DNA of 64,000 nt from CAIWHR01 sp039931775 (GTDB lineage: Bacteria; Pseudomonadota; Gammaproteobacteria; Burkholderiales; Casimicrobiaceae), in contig JBDTRG010000169.1 in the NCBI GenBank assembly GCA_039931775.1, forward strand, positions 25,457 through 89,456, written 5' to 3'. Below, in pieces: positions 1-7,870 of this stretch. Both the position numbers and the translations under genes were made by a program. The first letter of the stretch is position 1, and every line of letters starts with the position of its first letter. The notes under the pieces were generated by a model. It searched no databases, had not been told where the DNA came from, and saw nothing but the letters and a program-made list of their open reading frames with translations.

Positions 1-2
1 AG

Positions 3-284
3 GAAGAACGCGCCGAATACCGTCTCGCGCGGAGTCTGTTGCACGCCGGCAGGCCGCAGGACGCCGTTCGCCGCGCGCAGCGCTGCGTCGACATCTGCTC
101 GGCCAATCATGCGCCGCCCATCGAAACGTTCTTCGGTTATGTCGTGCTGGCCGTTGCGAAAAGGGCGGGCGGCGACCGCAATGCGTTCGATGAGTCGCGC
201 AAGAAGGCGCTGCGATACTTCGAATCGATCGAAGCGAGCGAAAGGCATTGGTGCGACGCCGAGCTGAAGGAGCTCGAGGATTGA
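3..284 (+). CDS. TPR-like hypothetical protein (5' truncated by window edge)
   Basis: The reading frame is open from the first bases of the window, so the true start lies upstream; only the last 93 residues are seen. They are predicted to be all-helical, with an Ala/Arg-rich helix pair (LLHAGRPQDAVRRAQRCVD) that looks like one tetratricopeptide repeat, followed by FFGYVVLAVAKRAGGD and a second helix ending in ELED. No catalytic motif is visible. The function is unknown; a TPR-type adaptor is an inference from the helix pattern. The frame ends 6 bases before the next ATG in the same frame. Confidence 0.55.
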   Translation, partial: EERAEYRLARSLLHAGRPQDAVRRAQRCVDICSANHAPPIETFFGYVVLAVAKRAGGDRNAFDESRKKALRYFESIEASERHWCDAELKELED

Positions 285-290
285 CGGCCG

Positions 291-520
291 ATGGGGATTG
301 GCTTGGCCTGGCGCATCGACGGACGCGAATTCGCGCATCTGCATGCGGAGTCGCTGCTCGATTTGCGGCTGCCCCGCGCGGTCCAGGCGCGACTGCGTAC
401 CGATCCGCGCGCCCACTTTCGCAAGCGTCCCTCGGAATGGCTGGAACTCGAGTCCACAAGCCTCGCGACGTGATTGAATTGTTGGCGCTCGTGCAAGAAG
501 CTGCGAGGAAGCGACGATGA
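291..520 (+). pseudogene. DUF5519 (luciferase-like domain) gene with a frameshift
   Basis: The first frame from ATG 291 gives a small domain with the pattern FAHLHAESLLDLRLP and later RPSEWLEL, which resembles the DUF5519 domain (HxH, then a Leu-rich strand, then an S-x-W motif). It stops at 473. The expected end of the domain, HKPRDVIELLALVQEA, is present in the next frame and runs to TGA 518-520. Joining the two frames near 445-455 gives a full-length domain of about 76 residues, as if one base were missing. The restored stop overlaps the ATG of the following b561 gene (ATGA), which suggests an operon pair. It may be a real pseudogene, a sequencing error or, less likely, a programmed -1 shift. 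Confidence 0.6.
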
Positions 521-1437
521 GCACGAAAGCACCTGGAGCCAGGTACGGCGGGTGGTCGATCGGCCTGCACTGGCTCATGTTCCTGCTGATTGCGGCGGCC
601 TATGCCACGATGGAACTCAAGTCCGTTTCCCCGAGGGGCAGCGCGCAACGCGAGGCGCTGATCGTTTGGCACTACATGATCGGGATGTCGGTCTTCTTTC
701 TCGCCTGGGTGCGCCTGATTGTCCGTTTCGCTGGAACCGCTCCCGCCATCCTGCCCGCGATCCCCGCGTGGCAGGTTCTGCTCGCCAAGGCGATGCATTG
801 GGTGCTGTACGCGTTGATGATCGGCTTGCCGTTGCTGGGTTGGCTCACACTGAGCGCCAAGGGCGCGCCGGTGCCGTTTTTCGGCATCGAGTTGCCCGCG
901 TTGATGGGAAAGAACGAGTTGTTCCGGAAATGGTTCAGGGCGATTCATGAGGTGGGGGCGACGACCGGATATTTCCTCATCGGTTTGCACACGCTCGCCG
1001 CGCTCTATCATCACTACGTGCGGCGCGACAATGTGATGCGGCTGATGTTGCCCGTTGTCCTGGTCTGGGTTTTCGTCATCGTGATCGCGCCTCCGGCATC
1101 GGCATTCGATCCGGAACGCGCCGCCCTCTACTTCGCCAACGAGCTCGCGGAGTGTGGCGCCTGGTACACGCTGGTCGCTGAGGCGCCCGGCGTCGAGACG
1201 ACAGCGAAAGTCAGGTTTCGCGCCGTGGGGATCTCGCTCGTCAGCAGCGCCGCCGACATAAAGTCCGAATCCTTCGCGCTCGCGCGCGCGAACGCCGCGA
1301 CGAAGGCGATATGGCGCGAGATGGACGGTTCCTGGAGGAACTATTCCGTCGTCGACGCCATTTACGGGGAGCGATGCCGCACTCTCGCGTCCGACCCGGT
1401 CGCGCGACGCACGTACTGGCTCGACAAGCGCGACTGA
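517..1437 (+). CDS. Cytochrome b561 fused to a C-terminal exported-type domain
   Basis: Residues 1-178 form a di-heme cytochrome b561 of the bacterial YodB/YceJ type: four membrane helices with candidate heme histidines H18, H52, H144 and H158. It should pass electrons from quinol in the inner membrane. Family members normally end just after the RRDNVMRLMLP motif. Here the frame continues through a hydrophobic stretch (180-191) ending in APPASA, which resembles a signal peptide with an AxA cleavage site, and then a 110-residue soluble tail (FDPERAALYFANELAECGAWY) with no recognised domain. The tail could be periplasmic after a fifth helix, or a separate gene that lost its stop codon. The ATG overlaps the stop of the preceding gene. 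Confidence 0.82.
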   Translation: MSTKAPGARYGGWSIGLHWLMFLLIAAAYATMELKSVSPRGSAQREALIVWHYMIGMSVFFLAWVRLIVRFAGTAPAILPAIPAWQVLLAKAMHWVLYALMIGLPLLGWLTLSAKGAPVPFFGIELPALMGKNELFRKWFRAIHEVGATTGYFLIGLHTLAALYHHYVRRDNVMRLMLPVVLVWVFVIVIAPPASAFDPERAALYFANELAECGAWYTLVAEAPGVETTAKVRFRAVGISLVSSAADIKSESFALARANAATKAIWREMDGSWRNYSVVDAIYGERCRTLASDPVARRTYWLDKRD

Positions 1438-1552
1438 TCCGCCGCGTCCGCTGCCGGAGCGCAGGCTGCGATCCCCGGAATGTGCAAAAGTACCGCGCCG
1501 CTCGAGCGCCCGAACCACGACAGGAAAGCCGCTCACCCGACACGAGGACGCA

Positions 1553-2056
1553 ATGACCGAAGCCGCCGAGGCACTCGCCAAACTCTTGATCCGCAACTTC
1601 AATGAATTTCCGGCGCAACGGGAAGCGCGTCCGCCGTTGTACGACAGCGTCTGCGCGCGACTCGCTCGCGGCACCGCAGCCCGCAAGCTGGGGGCCAGCA
1701 TCGACACCGTCGCGCCCGGCATGCGCTCGTGTCCGTACCACTTTCACCACGCGCAGGAGGAGATGTTCATCGTCCTCGATGGCACCGGCACCCTGCGCGT
1801 CGCGGGCGAGCTCATTGCGCTTCGCGCCGGCGACATCGCCTTCATTCCGCCCGGGCCGCAGTATCCGCACCAGATCATCAATACGTCGGATGCACCGCTC
1901 AAATACCTGTCGATCAGCACGCGCGACTCGCCGGAGATCTGCGAGTACCCCGATTCCGGCAAATACCTGGCGATGGCGTCGCTCCCCGACGGGAACTACT
2001 TCGACGCGATTCAGCGCGCGAAGGAAAGCGTCGACTACTGGGACGGCGAGCCGTAG
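1553..2056 (+). CDS. Cupin-domain protein
   Basis: A 167-residue single-domain cupin. Motif 1 is clear: G57, then HFHH (H63, H65, H66) and E69/E70 followed by a strand to G77. Motif 2 appears as GDIAFIPPG with a following PHQIIN. These residues would bind one metal ion in a beta-barrel. The substrate is unknown; the family includes sugar isomerases, dioxygenases and small-molecule sensors. The C-terminal part (SLPDGNYFDAIQRAKESVDYWDGEP) is a helical cap seen in many stand-alone cupins. It stands alone between the b561 gene and a convergent pilin gene. Confidence 0.8.
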   Translation: MTEAAEALAKLLIRNFNEFPAQREARPPLYDSVCARLARGTAARKLGASIDTVAPGMRSCPYHFHHAQEEMFIVLDGTGTLRVAGELIALRAGDIAFIPPGPQYPHQIINTSDAPLKYLSISTRDSPEICEYPDSGKYLAMASLPDGNYFDAIQRAKESVDYWDGEP

Positions 2057-2146
2057 CGCAGGGCGGGACGTCTGGTCGTCCCTTTTGTGGCCGCGCTTTG
2101 CCTTGCGCGGGGATCGCGTGCGGTCGCACCGAAACAGACGGTTCTG

Positions 2147-2641
2147 CTACTGCTTCATCATGGCGCGGCACTCGAGCGGCAGCAGCCCGACGGGAACGTC
2201 GGTCAGGTTCTGTCCCATGACCGTCATCTTGTCCGGCGCTTCCGCGGTTCCGCAAACCCAGGCGACCGGGACGATCGGCGCATCCTCGACCACCGCCGGG
2301 CGCATTGAAAGTACCTTGCCGGTGATCGCATTGCTGGCGCGATTGCCGAAGGTCAGGTGGATGGCGCCATTCTTCACCACCAGCGAACTCACGTAGTTGG
2401 CGACGATCTTCTCCGGCACCGGCAAACCGGCCGCCGCGTTGTCGGCTGGGAACGCCTGCGTGGCTGACCACGCGGCCGCGACCGGTTGCTTGGCGATATC
2501 GGCGAGCGGCAATGCGGCCCTGATCTGGTCCCGGACGAGGCGATCGAGATACGACGGGACGGCGAGTGTCGCAAGGATGGCGATCACGGCGATGACCGCC
2601 ATCATTTCCATCATGGTGAAGCCTCGATGCGGTGTCGTCAT
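2147..2641 (-). CDS. Type IV pilin-like protein (PilA/PilE type)
   Basis: The N terminus has a short basic leader ending in G7, followed by FTMMEMMAVIAVIAIL, the class III prepilin signature. The prepilin peptidase site is G7-F8 and the conserved glutamate is E5 of the mature chain. The hydrophobic helix is followed by a polar helix (PSYLDRLVRDQIRAAL) and a globular domain with two cysteines near the C terminus (VCGTAE and LECRAM) that could form the D-loop disulfide. At 164 residues it is a normal major or minor pilin length. It is isolated from other pil genes here, so it may be an orphan pilin or pseudopilin. Confidence 0.85.
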   Translation of the reverse strand: MTTPHRGFTMMEMMAVIAVIAILATLAVPSYLDRLVRDQIRAALPLADIAKQPVAAAWSATQAFPADNAAAGLPVPEKIVANYVSSLVVKNGAIHLTFGNRASNAITGKVLSMRPAVVEDAPIVPVAWVCGTAEAPDKMTVMGQNLTDVPVGLLPLECRAMMKQ

Positions 2642-2782
2642 CTCGCCATTCTGCGGGTTCGGCCCCGGAGGACTCCATGATAGATCACTCCTCGCCGCAG
2701 GCGGCGCGTCACCGTTCGTGGCGAAAGCGATGTTTCACAATTGTCTTTACAATCCGGCTTTTGCCGATCGGGAAAGGCAGGC

Positions 2783-3112
2783 GTGAAGGAGCCGTGCGAA
2801 CATGTCGGCGCGATCGTGCCGGTGATGCCTTCGAGCAAGGGGTGCGAAGGCTGCCTGTCGACCGGCGCCAGCTGGACGGAACTTCGCGTCTGCCTCACCT
2901 GCGGCCACGTCGGATGTTGCGAGGATTCGGAGCATGCACACGCCCTTGCGCATTTCAATGCGACCGGACATCCAATGATCGCGCCCTTGTCCCGCGGCGA
3001 GACCTGGGGATGGTGTTACATCCATCGGCGCTACGTCGACCCGATGCCGTTCGTGCCGATCAAGCGGCGTTCCGCGCTGGCGACGTTCCTCCGCCGTTTC
3101 GGCGATCGATGA
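2783..3112 (+). CDS. UBP-type zinc finger protein
   Basis: A 109-residue protein consisting almost entirely of a ZnF-UBP fold: C5/H7, C21-x2-C24, C37-x2-C40, C45/C46, then the histidines H51, H53, H57 and H63. Bacteria have no ubiquitin system of the eukaryotic kind, and stand-alone UBP fingers in bacteria have no firm function. GTG 2783 is chosen because GGAAAGG lies just upstream and the zinc finger begins directly after it; a longer frame with a TTG start would add residues with no similarity to the domain. Confidence 0.8.
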   Translation: MKEPCEHVGAIVPVMPSSKGCEGCLSTGASWTELRVCLTCGHVGCCEDSEHAHALAHFNATGHPMIAPLSRGETWGWCYIHRRYVDPMPFVPIKRRSALATFLRRFGDR

Positions 3113-3134
3113 ACGCGCGTGGTACTCGCTAGCG

Positions 3135-3605
3135 ATGTCGAAATATGTCGCGACGATTCGTTGGGAGCGTGGCGGCGCGCAATTCGTCGACGCCAAATAC
3201 AACCGCGGACACACGTGGAGCTTCGACGGCGGCGTCGAGGTCCCCGCTTCGTCGTCACCTTCGGTCGTGCCCGTCCCGTACTCGGAAGCGCGAGCCGTCG
3301 ACCCCGAGGAGGCATTTGTCGCCGCGCTGTCCAGCTGTCACATGCTGTGGTTCCTGTCGATCGCCGCGAAGCGCGGATTCTGCGTCGATAGCTATGTCGA
3401 CGATGCGATCGGCGTGATGGGCAGGAATGCGCTGGGAAAGCTCGCGATCACCGAGGTCGCGTTGCGACCCCGGATCACCTTTGCCGGCGACGGGCCGCCG
3501 ACGGAAGAGGAGATCGTCGCGATGCATCACAAGGCGCACGCCGAATGCTTCATCGCCAACTCAGTGACGACCGCGGTTCGCTGCGAGCCGGTCTTCGATC
3601 GCTGA
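3135..3605 (+). CDS. OsmC-family peroxiredoxin-like protein
   Basis: A 156-residue OsmC/Ohr-fold protein. The two redox cysteines are placed as expected: C68 in AALSSCHML and C138 in HAECFIANSV. Family members reduce organic hydroperoxides with lipoylated or thiol donors, acting as cytoplasmic dimers. The motif PEEAFVAALSSCHM places it closer to the general OsmC group than to Ohr. It is followed after 15 bases by a small membrane protein, so the two may be co-transcribed. Confidence 0.87.
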   Translation: MSKYVATIRWERGGAQFVDAKYNRGHTWSFDGGVEVPASSSPSVVPVPYSEARAVDPEEAFVAALSSCHMLWFLSIAAKRGFCVDSYVDDAIGVMGRNALGKLAITEVALRPRITFAGDGPPTEEEIVAMHHKAHAECFIANSVTTAVRCEPVFDR

Positions 3606-3620
3606 CGCTGTCCTCCCTCG

Positions 3621-3965
3621 ATGGAAATCTCCCCGAAAACGACGCCGAAGATCGATCTCGACCAGGACATCTGCGTCCACATCTTCACCGTTTCCGCGGC
3701 GATGGTCGGCGTCTGCCTCACGGTCATCGGCCTCTTGAAGATCGTCATCACGATCCAGAAGGTCGACACCGTGGCCGACGACCTGGTCGCCGCCAACGCG
3801 CTGGTCTTTCTCGCCGCCTGCGTCCTGTCTTACTGGGCGCTGCGCACGCGAAGCAGCCGGCGGATGCATCGCCTCGAGCGCATCGCCGATACGCTGTTCC
3901 TGATCGGGCTCGCGCTGATGGCCGCGATTTCGTGCTTCATGACGTACGCGATGGCGATCATGTAG
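3621..3965 (+). CDS. Small three-helix membrane protein
   Basis: A 114-residue protein with three predicted membrane helices: roughly 19-46 (VHIFTVSAAMVGVCLTVIGL), 57-75 and 90-112. The loop after helix 2 is basic (RTRSSRRMHRLER), which would put it in the cytoplasm. No catalytic motif is visible. It is probably a conserved hypothetical inner-membrane protein. It lies 15 bases after osmC and 24 bases before a VOC gene, all on the same strand. Confidence 0.68.
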   Translation: MEISPKTTPKIDLDQDICVHIFTVSAAMVGVCLTVIGLLKIVITIQKVDTVADDLVAANALVFLAACVLSYWALRTRSSRRMHRLERIADTLFLIGLALMAAISCFMTYAMAIM

Positions 3966-3989
3966 CGCACGCGGACAAGGAGACCTCAC

Positions 3990-4361
3990 GTGGCGATCAT
4001 CCGGCATCTGGTCCATGACGTCGATGCGGCGCTGGCGTTCTACGTCGATGTGCTCGGCTTCACACTGGTCGAGCGATGGGGGCCGCCGTTTGCGATGGTC
4101 GGGCGCGGCGACCTGTCGCTGTGGCTGAGCGGGCCCGGGAGCTCGGCCTCGCGACCGCTCGTCGATGGATCACAGCCGGGACCCGGCGGCTGGAACAGGC
4201 TGGTGATTGAGACCGACGACCTCGAATTGCTGGTCGGGAGTCTGCGGCAATCCGGCGCGCACTTCCGCAGCGAAATCGTCGAGGGTCCGGGGGGAAAGCA
4301 GATTCTCGTGGATGATCCGTCGGGCAACCCGATAGAATTGTTCGAGTCCGGCGACGAGTGA
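3990..4361 (+). CDS. VOC-superfamily (glyoxalase/bleomycin-resistance fold) protein
   Basis: A 123-residue protein with two beta-alpha-beta-beta-beta modules typical of the vicinal oxygen chelate fold. The first has HLVHDVDAALAFYVDVLGF, and the second ends with DPSGNPIELFE, whose Glu is the usual last metal ligand. An N-terminal His and the C-terminal Glu are compatible with metal binding. The substrate cannot be told from sequence; members include glyoxalases, dioxygenases and antibiotic-binding proteins. Confidence 0.83.
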   Translation: MAIIRHLVHDVDAALAFYVDVLGFTLVERWGPPFAMVGRGDLSLWLSGPGSSASRPLVDGSQPGPGGWNRLVIETDDLELLVGSLRQSGAHFRSEIVEGPGGKQILVDDPSGNPIELFESGDE

Positions 4362-4458
4362 GCGCACACTGGCCGTCGCGGGGCTTCGAGGCTCGCCGGC
4401 GTTGCGCGCCGCTCGGGTCGATTATCCGTGGAGGCGCAGGGCGAGCGAAGGAGAGGCG

Positions 4459-4797
4459 ATGCAGCGATCGATGATCACCGGGACGTTCACACTGCCCGGA
4501 CATACGGTTTCCCGGAATCTCGGCGTCGTCCGCGGCATCACCGTGCGTTCGCGCTCGATCGTCGGGAATTTCTTCGGCGGGCTGCAGTCGCTTTTCGGCG
4601 GCAACATCACCATCTACACCAACCTTTGCGAACAGGCCCGGTCCGAAGCCTTCGACCTCATGTGCCAGCATGCCGAGGAACTCGGCGCGAACGCCATCGT
4701 CGCCATGCGCTACGACGCGACGGACGTGATGCCGGGCATCACCGAGGTCCTTTGCTACGGCACCGCCGTGGTCGTCGCGCAAGTCCCCGGCACATGA
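4459..4797 (+). CDS. YbjQ family protein (DUF74)
   Basis: A 112-residue member of the YbjQ/UPF0145 family, which forms pentamers and has been proposed, without firm proof, to bind heavy metals. Visible family features are LGVVRGITVRSRSIVGNF near the start and the helix EAFDLMCQHAEELGANAIVAMRYD followed by a C-terminal strand (EVLCYGTAVVV). ATG 4459 is chosen over upstream codons because GAAGGAGAG precedes it at normal spacing. Confidence 0.85.
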   Translation: MQRSMITGTFTLPGHTVSRNLGVVRGITVRSRSIVGNFFGGLQSLFGGNITIYTNLCEQARSEAFDLMCQHAEELGANAIVAMRYDATDVMPGITEVLCYGTAVVVAQVPGT

Positions 4798-4814
4798 TCA
4801 ACATGGAGATCCCG

Positions 4815-5021
4815 ATGAACGAAGAAACCTTCAACCTCAGCATCCGCAAGTTCCTGAAGATGGTCGGCATCAGTTCGCAGCGCGAGATCGAGCAGGCCGT
4901 GGCCAAGGGCATCGCCGACGGTCGCATCTCGGGAACCGAGACCTTTCCGGCCGTCGTGACGCTCGACGTCGCCGGACTGAAGCTCAACGTGAAGTTCGAC
5001 GGGGAACTCAAGCTGCAGTAG
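4815..5021 (+). CDS. DUF6494 family protein
   Basis: A 68-residue protein starting MNEETFNLSIRKFLKMVG, matching the small DUF6494 family as I remember it. The middle resembles a short helix-turn-helix (SQREIEQAVAKGIADG), and the C-terminal half is beta-rich (AVVTLDVAGLKLNVKFDG). ATG 4815 has GGAG six bases upstream; the same frame is open back to ATG 4794, which overlaps the YbjQ stop. The two genes are therefore likely to be translated together. The function is unknown. Confidence 0.8.
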   Translation: MNEETFNLSIRKFLKMVGISSQREIEQAVAKGIADGRISGTETFPAVVTLDVAGLKLNVKFDGELKLQ

Positions 5022-5113
5022 GCGCGCACCCGACATCGACCGCGCAAGCCGACGAGCGCGCCGGGCCCAGCATCGGCGTTGCCGATGCCCTTCTCAACAA
5101 TGGAGGCCAATCG

Positions 5114-5500
5114 ATGAGCGACATGAATACGCTGCACAACCGGGCGGTCTGGTTCGACATCCCGGTGGCGGACCTGGACCGTGCGGCCGCGTTTTACCGT
5201 GCGGTGCTCGCGATCGACGTGCAAAAGCAGGAATTCGACGGGTTTGCGTTCTGCTTTCTGGCGCACGACCAGGGCAACGGTGGTTGCCTCGTTCCGGGCG
5301 CTGCGGAAATCAGCTCGACGGGCGGGATTCTCGTCTACCTCAACGTCGATCGGCGCATCCGCGCGGCGATGGTCGAGGTCGAAAAGCGCGGCGGGAAGGT
5401 GCAGAAGCCCGTGCACCCGATCGGACCCCACGGCTTTCGCGCGATCGTGCAGGATAGTGAAGGCAACCGGATTGCGCTGCATTCCACCGTCGACACTTAA
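5114..5500 (+). CDS. VOC-family protein, glyoxalase-like
   Basis: A 128-residue vicinal oxygen chelate protein. The first module reads AVWFDIPVADLDRAAAFYRAVL and the second ends in VQDSEGNRIALHS. The usual final Glu ligand is replaced by His in IALHS, as in some members of the family. It may bind or modify a small metabolite; the substrate is unknown. It is preceded by AATGGAGG, a good ribosome-binding site. It is not a recent duplicate of the VOC protein at 3990, since the two share only fold-level motifs. Confidence 0.83.
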   Translation: MSDMNTLHNRAVWFDIPVADLDRAAAFYRAVLAIDVQKQEFDGFAFCFLAHDQGNGGCLVPGAAEISSTGGILVYLNVDRRIRAAMVEVEKRGGKVQKPVHPIGPHGFRAIVQDSEGNRIALHSTVDT

Positions 5501-5578
5501 ACCCGCGGGCTGACACGGAATTCGATCGACCGCCAACGGCGGCCGCGCATGCCCTTCCGCACCGATCGCAAGGACTCC

Positions 5579-6211
5579 ATGACTCCGGATCGCCAGGTCA
5601 CGCTTTACCACTCGCCGAACACGCGCTCGTTCGGCACCCTTGTGCTGCTGGAGGAGCTTCGCGCCGACTATCGGCTGCACGTGCTCGACATGAAATCGGG
5701 CGAGCAGCGCCAGCCCGGGTATATGGCGGTCAATCCGATGGGGAAGGTTCCCGCGATCCTGCACGGCGATGCACTCGTCACCGAGCAGCCGGCGGTCTTC
5801 CTGTACCTTGCCGACCTCTACCCGGAAGCGGGGCTCGCCCCGCCGATCGGCGATCCGCTGCGCGGGCCGTACCTTCGCTGGATGGTGCTATACGGTTCGT
5901 GTTTCGAGCCGGCGATCGTCGATCGATCGTTGAAGCGCGAACCCGCCGCGCCGGCGCTGTGCCCCTACGGCGACTACGACACGCTGTTGAAAACGCTGAC
6001 CGACCAGCTGTCTGCGGGAAAGTATCTGCTCGGCACGAAGTTCACGGCGGCCGACGTACTGTGGGGCATCGCGCTGATCTGGATCACGACGTTCAAGCTC
6101 GTGCCGGAGTTGCCGGTGATCAAATCCTATACGGATCGCATGAACGCGCGTCCCTCGGTCGCGCGCGCGAAGGCCATGGACGCCGAGCTCGAGGCAGCGC
6201 AGCGCGGGTGA
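5579..6211 (+). CDS. Glutathione S-transferase family protein
   Basis: A 210-residue cytosolic GST. The N-terminal thioredoxin-fold domain has VTLYHSPNTRS, the cis-Pro loop MGKVPAIL, and the glutathione-binding pair VTEQPAVFLYL (normally ESxAI). The C-terminal helical domain has TAADVLWG, the N-capping box motif. It conjugates or reduces electrophiles with glutathione. ATG 5579 is used because AAGGA lies about seven bases upstream and the domain starts right after. Confidence 0.85.
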   Translation: MTPDRQVTLYHSPNTRSFGTLVLLEELRADYRLHVLDMKSGEQRQPGYMAVNPMGKVPAILHGDALVTEQPAVFLYLADLYPEAGLAPPIGDPLRGPYLRWMVLYGSCFEPAIVDRSLKREPAAPALCPYGDYDTLLKTLTDQLSAGKYLLGTKFTAADVLWGIALIWITTFKLVPELPVIKSYTDRMNARPSVARAKAMDAELEAAQRG

Positions 6212-6264
6212 TCGACCCGGTGGCGCAGAGAGCGCACTCGCTGCCGGGGCATCGGTAGGCAAGC

Positions 6265-6831
6265 ATGCAAAGCCCTCCGACGGAAGCGGAATCATCGCTG
6301 CGTTCCGCGGCGCTGACGGCACGTTTGCGCGTCGAACCGCTGCGATCTACCCATGCGCCGCTGCTCTTTCCGGCGCTCGCGGATCCACGGATCTATGCGT
6401 ACGTTCCCGACGAAGTCCACGCGACGCAGGATTCGCTCGGCAAGCGCTACGCATTCCTCGAGCGCGGTGCGCCTCCCGGCGTCACGGACGTCTGGCTCAA
6501 CTGGGCGCTGCAGCGCAAGGACAGTGCGGCTTACATCGGCACACTGCAGGCGACCGTCACGCCGGATTCGCATGCCTACATCGGCTATGTGTTGTGCCCG
6601 ACGGCCTGGGGGCAAGGATTTGCCACCGAGGCGTGCCGATGGCTCGTTGCCGCGCTGCAAAGGCGCTTTGTCCTGGGTGAAATCCTGGCGACCGTCGACG
6701 TGCGCAACCTTCCCTCGATCCGCGTCCTCGAACGCATCGATTTTCGTTGCATCGGCACCGAACCCGCGGAGCTTCGCGGTGCGGCCACCACCGACTATCG
6801 GTATCGCCTCGCGTGCGGATCCGCTGCGTGA
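6265..6831 (+). CDS. GNAT-family N-acetyltransferase (RimJ/RimL type)
   Basis: A 188-residue acetyltransferase. It opens with RLRVEPLRSTHAPLLFPALADP, the usual start of RimJ/RimL-like proteins, and has the acetyl-CoA region YIGYVLCPTAWGQGFATEACRWLV, where the canonical R/Q-x-x-G-x-G/A loop is W-G-Q-G-F-A. The C-terminal VRNLPSIRVLERIDF matches the last family motif, usually N-x-x-S-x-x-x-x-E-K. It transfers an acetyl group to an amine; the substrate is unknown. It lies between two GST genes on the same strand. Confidence 0.85.
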   Translation: MQSPPTEAESSLRSAALTARLRVEPLRSTHAPLLFPALADPRIYAYVPDEVHATQDSLGKRYAFLERGAPPGVTDVWLNWALQRKDSAAYIGTLQATVTPDSHAYIGYVLCPTAWGQGFATEACRWLVAALQRRFVLGEILATVDVRNLPSIRVLERIDFRCIGTEPAELRGAATTDYRYRLACGSAA

Positions 6832-6896
6832 CTCTCCAACGACGCGCCGGATGACGGTATGATCAAACACACGCCGCACACCTCGAAAGGTTTCCG

Positions 6897-7517
6897 ATGC
6901 TCGTGATCTGGGGTAGGAACAATTCAGTCAACGTCCAGAAGGCCCTGTGGTGTTGCGAGGAGATGGGCGTCGACTATCGGCGCATCGACGCCGGAGGCGC
7001 ATTCGGCGTCGTGAACACTCCCGCCTATCGCAAGCTCAATCCCAACGGTCTCGTGCCCACCCTCGACGACGATGGGTTCGTGCTGTGGGAGTCCAATGCG
7101 ATCGTTCGCTATCTGGCGGCGAAGCACGGCGCCGGCAGCCTGTGGCCGACCGATCCTCGAACGCGTGCCGCGGCCGACCAATGGATGGACTGGCAGGTTT
7201 CCACATTCTGGCCGGCGATCCGCAGCCTTTTCATGGGACTCGTCCGCACAAAGGAAAGCGAGCGCGATCACGCAGCGATCGAGGCCTCGCGGCAGAAGAC
7301 CGCCGAGGTGCTGGGCATCGTCGACGCGCATCTCGAATCGCGTCCATTTCTCGCCGGAGACACGCTGACGATCGGCGACGTTCCGCTGGGGTGCGGCATC
7401 TGGCGGTGGATGGCGCTGCCGATCGATCGCCCTCCGCTGCCCAATGTGCAGCGCTGGTCCGACGCGCTGCAGACGCGGGCCGCGTACCGGAAGATCGTGA
7501 TGCTGCCGCTCACGTAG
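6897..7517 (+). CDS. Glutathione S-transferase family protein
   Basis: A 206-residue GST with WGRNNSVNVQKALW (the Ser/Asn position used for thiol activation), the cis-Pro loop NGLVPTL and the ESNAIVRYLA glutathione-binding helix. The C-terminal domain has LTIGDVPLGCGIWRW, the conserved N-cap. It resembles the theta/beta-like bacterial GSTs more than the GST at 5579, so the two are not recent duplicates. Confidence 0.86.
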   Translation: MLVIWGRNNSVNVQKALWCCEEMGVDYRRIDAGGAFGVVNTPAYRKLNPNGLVPTLDDDGFVLWESNAIVRYLAAKHGAGSLWPTDPRTRAAADQWMDWQVSTFWPAIRSLFMGLVRTKESERDHAAIEASRQKTAEVLGIVDAHLESRPFLAGDTLTIGDVPLGCGIWRWMALPIDRPPLPNVQRWSDALQTRAAYRKIVMLPLT

Positions 7518-7585
7518 GAGCGCGCGCGACAGATCGATGAGCCGGGTGCCGCGGCACGGGCGCTCGGTTGCAACGGAGCCCACGC

Positions 7586-7870
7586 ATGGGAAAGGGTCGA
7601 CTCGAAGCCTTCAGCGACGGCGTCATCGCCGTCATGTGCGGTGTCGCCTACTTCATCCTGAGCCGCATACTGATCGGGCATGGCGGAAGCGGGTGGACTC
7701 TCGGCGCCGCCGTGGGCAAGGATTTCAAGGGCAAGATCTCCGTCGTGATCTATGCGCTGGCCATTCCCCTGTCGTTCGCCAATCGCTGGCTCGCCTTCGG
7801 GCTCTATGCCTTCGTCGCCGCGATGTGGTTCATCCCCGATCGCCGCATCGAACGGGCGGTCGACCGGTGA
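7586..7870 (+). CDS. Internally deleted TMEM175-type (DUF1211) channel protein
   Basis: The 94-residue product keeps both ends of a bacterial TMEM175 protein but lacks the middle. It starts MGKGRLEAFSDGVIAV, the RxxxFSDGVxA signature of helix 1. It then passes straight into CGVAYFILSR and continues with GKDFKGKISVVIYALAI and MWFIPDRRIERAVDR, which match the last three helices of family members. Full proteins are about 190-200 residues with six helices, so roughly 95-100 residues are missing in frame. Such a protein should not form the normal K+-selective pore. GGAG sits seven bases before the ATG. The stop overlaps the next GTG (GTGA). Confidence 0.7.
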   Translation: MGKGRLEAFSDGVIAVMCGVAYFILSRILIGHGGSGWTLGAAVGKDFKGKISVVIYALAIPLSFANRWLAFGLYAFVAAMWFIPDRRIERAVDR

